A stretch of DNA of 22,671 nt from RGIG4576 sp964606575 (GTDB lineage: Bacteria; Bacteroidota; Bacteroidia; Bacteroidales; Muribaculaceae). The stretch lies in assembly GCA_964606575.1 (NCBI GenBank), contig CAZSHA010000033.1, forward strand, positions 1 to 22,671, in the 5' to 3' direction. Both the position numbers and the translations under genes were made by a program. The notes beneath the pieces are model-generated. The model was given only the letters and a program-made list of their open reading frames with translations. It searched no databases and was not told the origin of the DNA. Position 1 is the stretch's first letter. The number at the start of each line of letters is the position of its first letter. Shown here one piece after another: positions 22,573 through 22,671 of the stretch.

Positions 22573-22671
22573 CGAAATCCCGGCTCCCGACATCCAGAAT
22601 ATATGCAACCTCAAAATTTAGGCTTAATATGCAAAAAGTAGGCTGAAAAAGTATTCACCAGTGTCTAATAT

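Noticed and set aside
22437..22646. 69-codon frame across the tRNA region
   Set aside because: It runs through the tRNA-Arg gene and its terminator; the apparent peptide is a translation of the tRNA.
1..22671. CRISPR arrays, insertion sequences, integrases, attachment sites
   Set aside because: No spaced repeats, transposase motifs or tRNA-end duplications were seen. The only repeats are the biotinyl duplication and a short 8-bp tandem.

Overview
The window looks like a chromosomal core segment from a Bacteroidota genome, most likely order Bacteroidales. Three things point there. The spaced promoter signature of that phylum (TTTG, about 20 nt, TAnnTTTG) lies upstream of many genes. Shine-Dalgarno sequences are almost absent. 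The gene content fits: pyrB-pyrI, a kinase fused to a RapZ C-terminal domain, a type B L31, and secreted proteins ending in an 'YDMxGRKV...GVYV' tail. I see no phage, insertion sequence, CRISPR array or defence island.

Layout. 1-296 is the 3' end of guaA, convergent with hflX (minus), and a strong hairpin lies between them. 1754-3957 is a two-gene unit: an AmgK-like sugar kinase fused to a RapZ C-terminal domain, then a MurU-like nucleotidyltransferase, probably for cell-wall sugar salvage. 3968-5477 (minus) holds a calcineurin-like lipoprotein and an outer-membrane beta-barrel-like protein. 5630-7102 is a secreted N-acetylmuramoyl-L-alanine amidase. 7178-10483 (minus) is a likely operon pyrB-pyrI-flavin reductase-glyA. 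Ahead of it is a 42-codon upstream ORF whose stop codon lies in a terminator-like hairpin. 10727-11362 (minus) is an NYN-domain nuclease with a short leader of two hairpins that can refold into an alternative pairing.

11571-11904 is the most interesting stretch: a roughly 330-nt structured RNA with its own consensus promoter, a 13-position long-range closing helix, several internal hairpins and an intrinsic terminator. It precedes three secreted-protein genes (beta-helix, dockerin-bearing and cohesin-like proteins; 11971-15751) and no other promoter is evident before them. It could be a free-standing ncRNA or a regulatory leader.

15973-18372 encodes a class A penicillin-binding protein. Its stop codon interlocks, at a shared CTAG, with a convergent CpsB-type PHP phosphatase (18369-19103). 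Overlapping divergent promoters then lead to a carboxyltransferase-biotin protein with two tandem biotinyl domains (19232-21412), the zinc-free ribosomal protein L31 (21649-21909), about 450 bp of unassigned DNA, and tRNA-Arg(ACG) with its own promoter and terminator.

Cell-wall genes recur along the window (salvage kinase and nucleotidyltransferase, amidase, PBP), but they are in separate transcription units. The undescribed biology is most likely in the RNA elements: the 330-nt RNA, the NYN leader and the pyr leader ORF.
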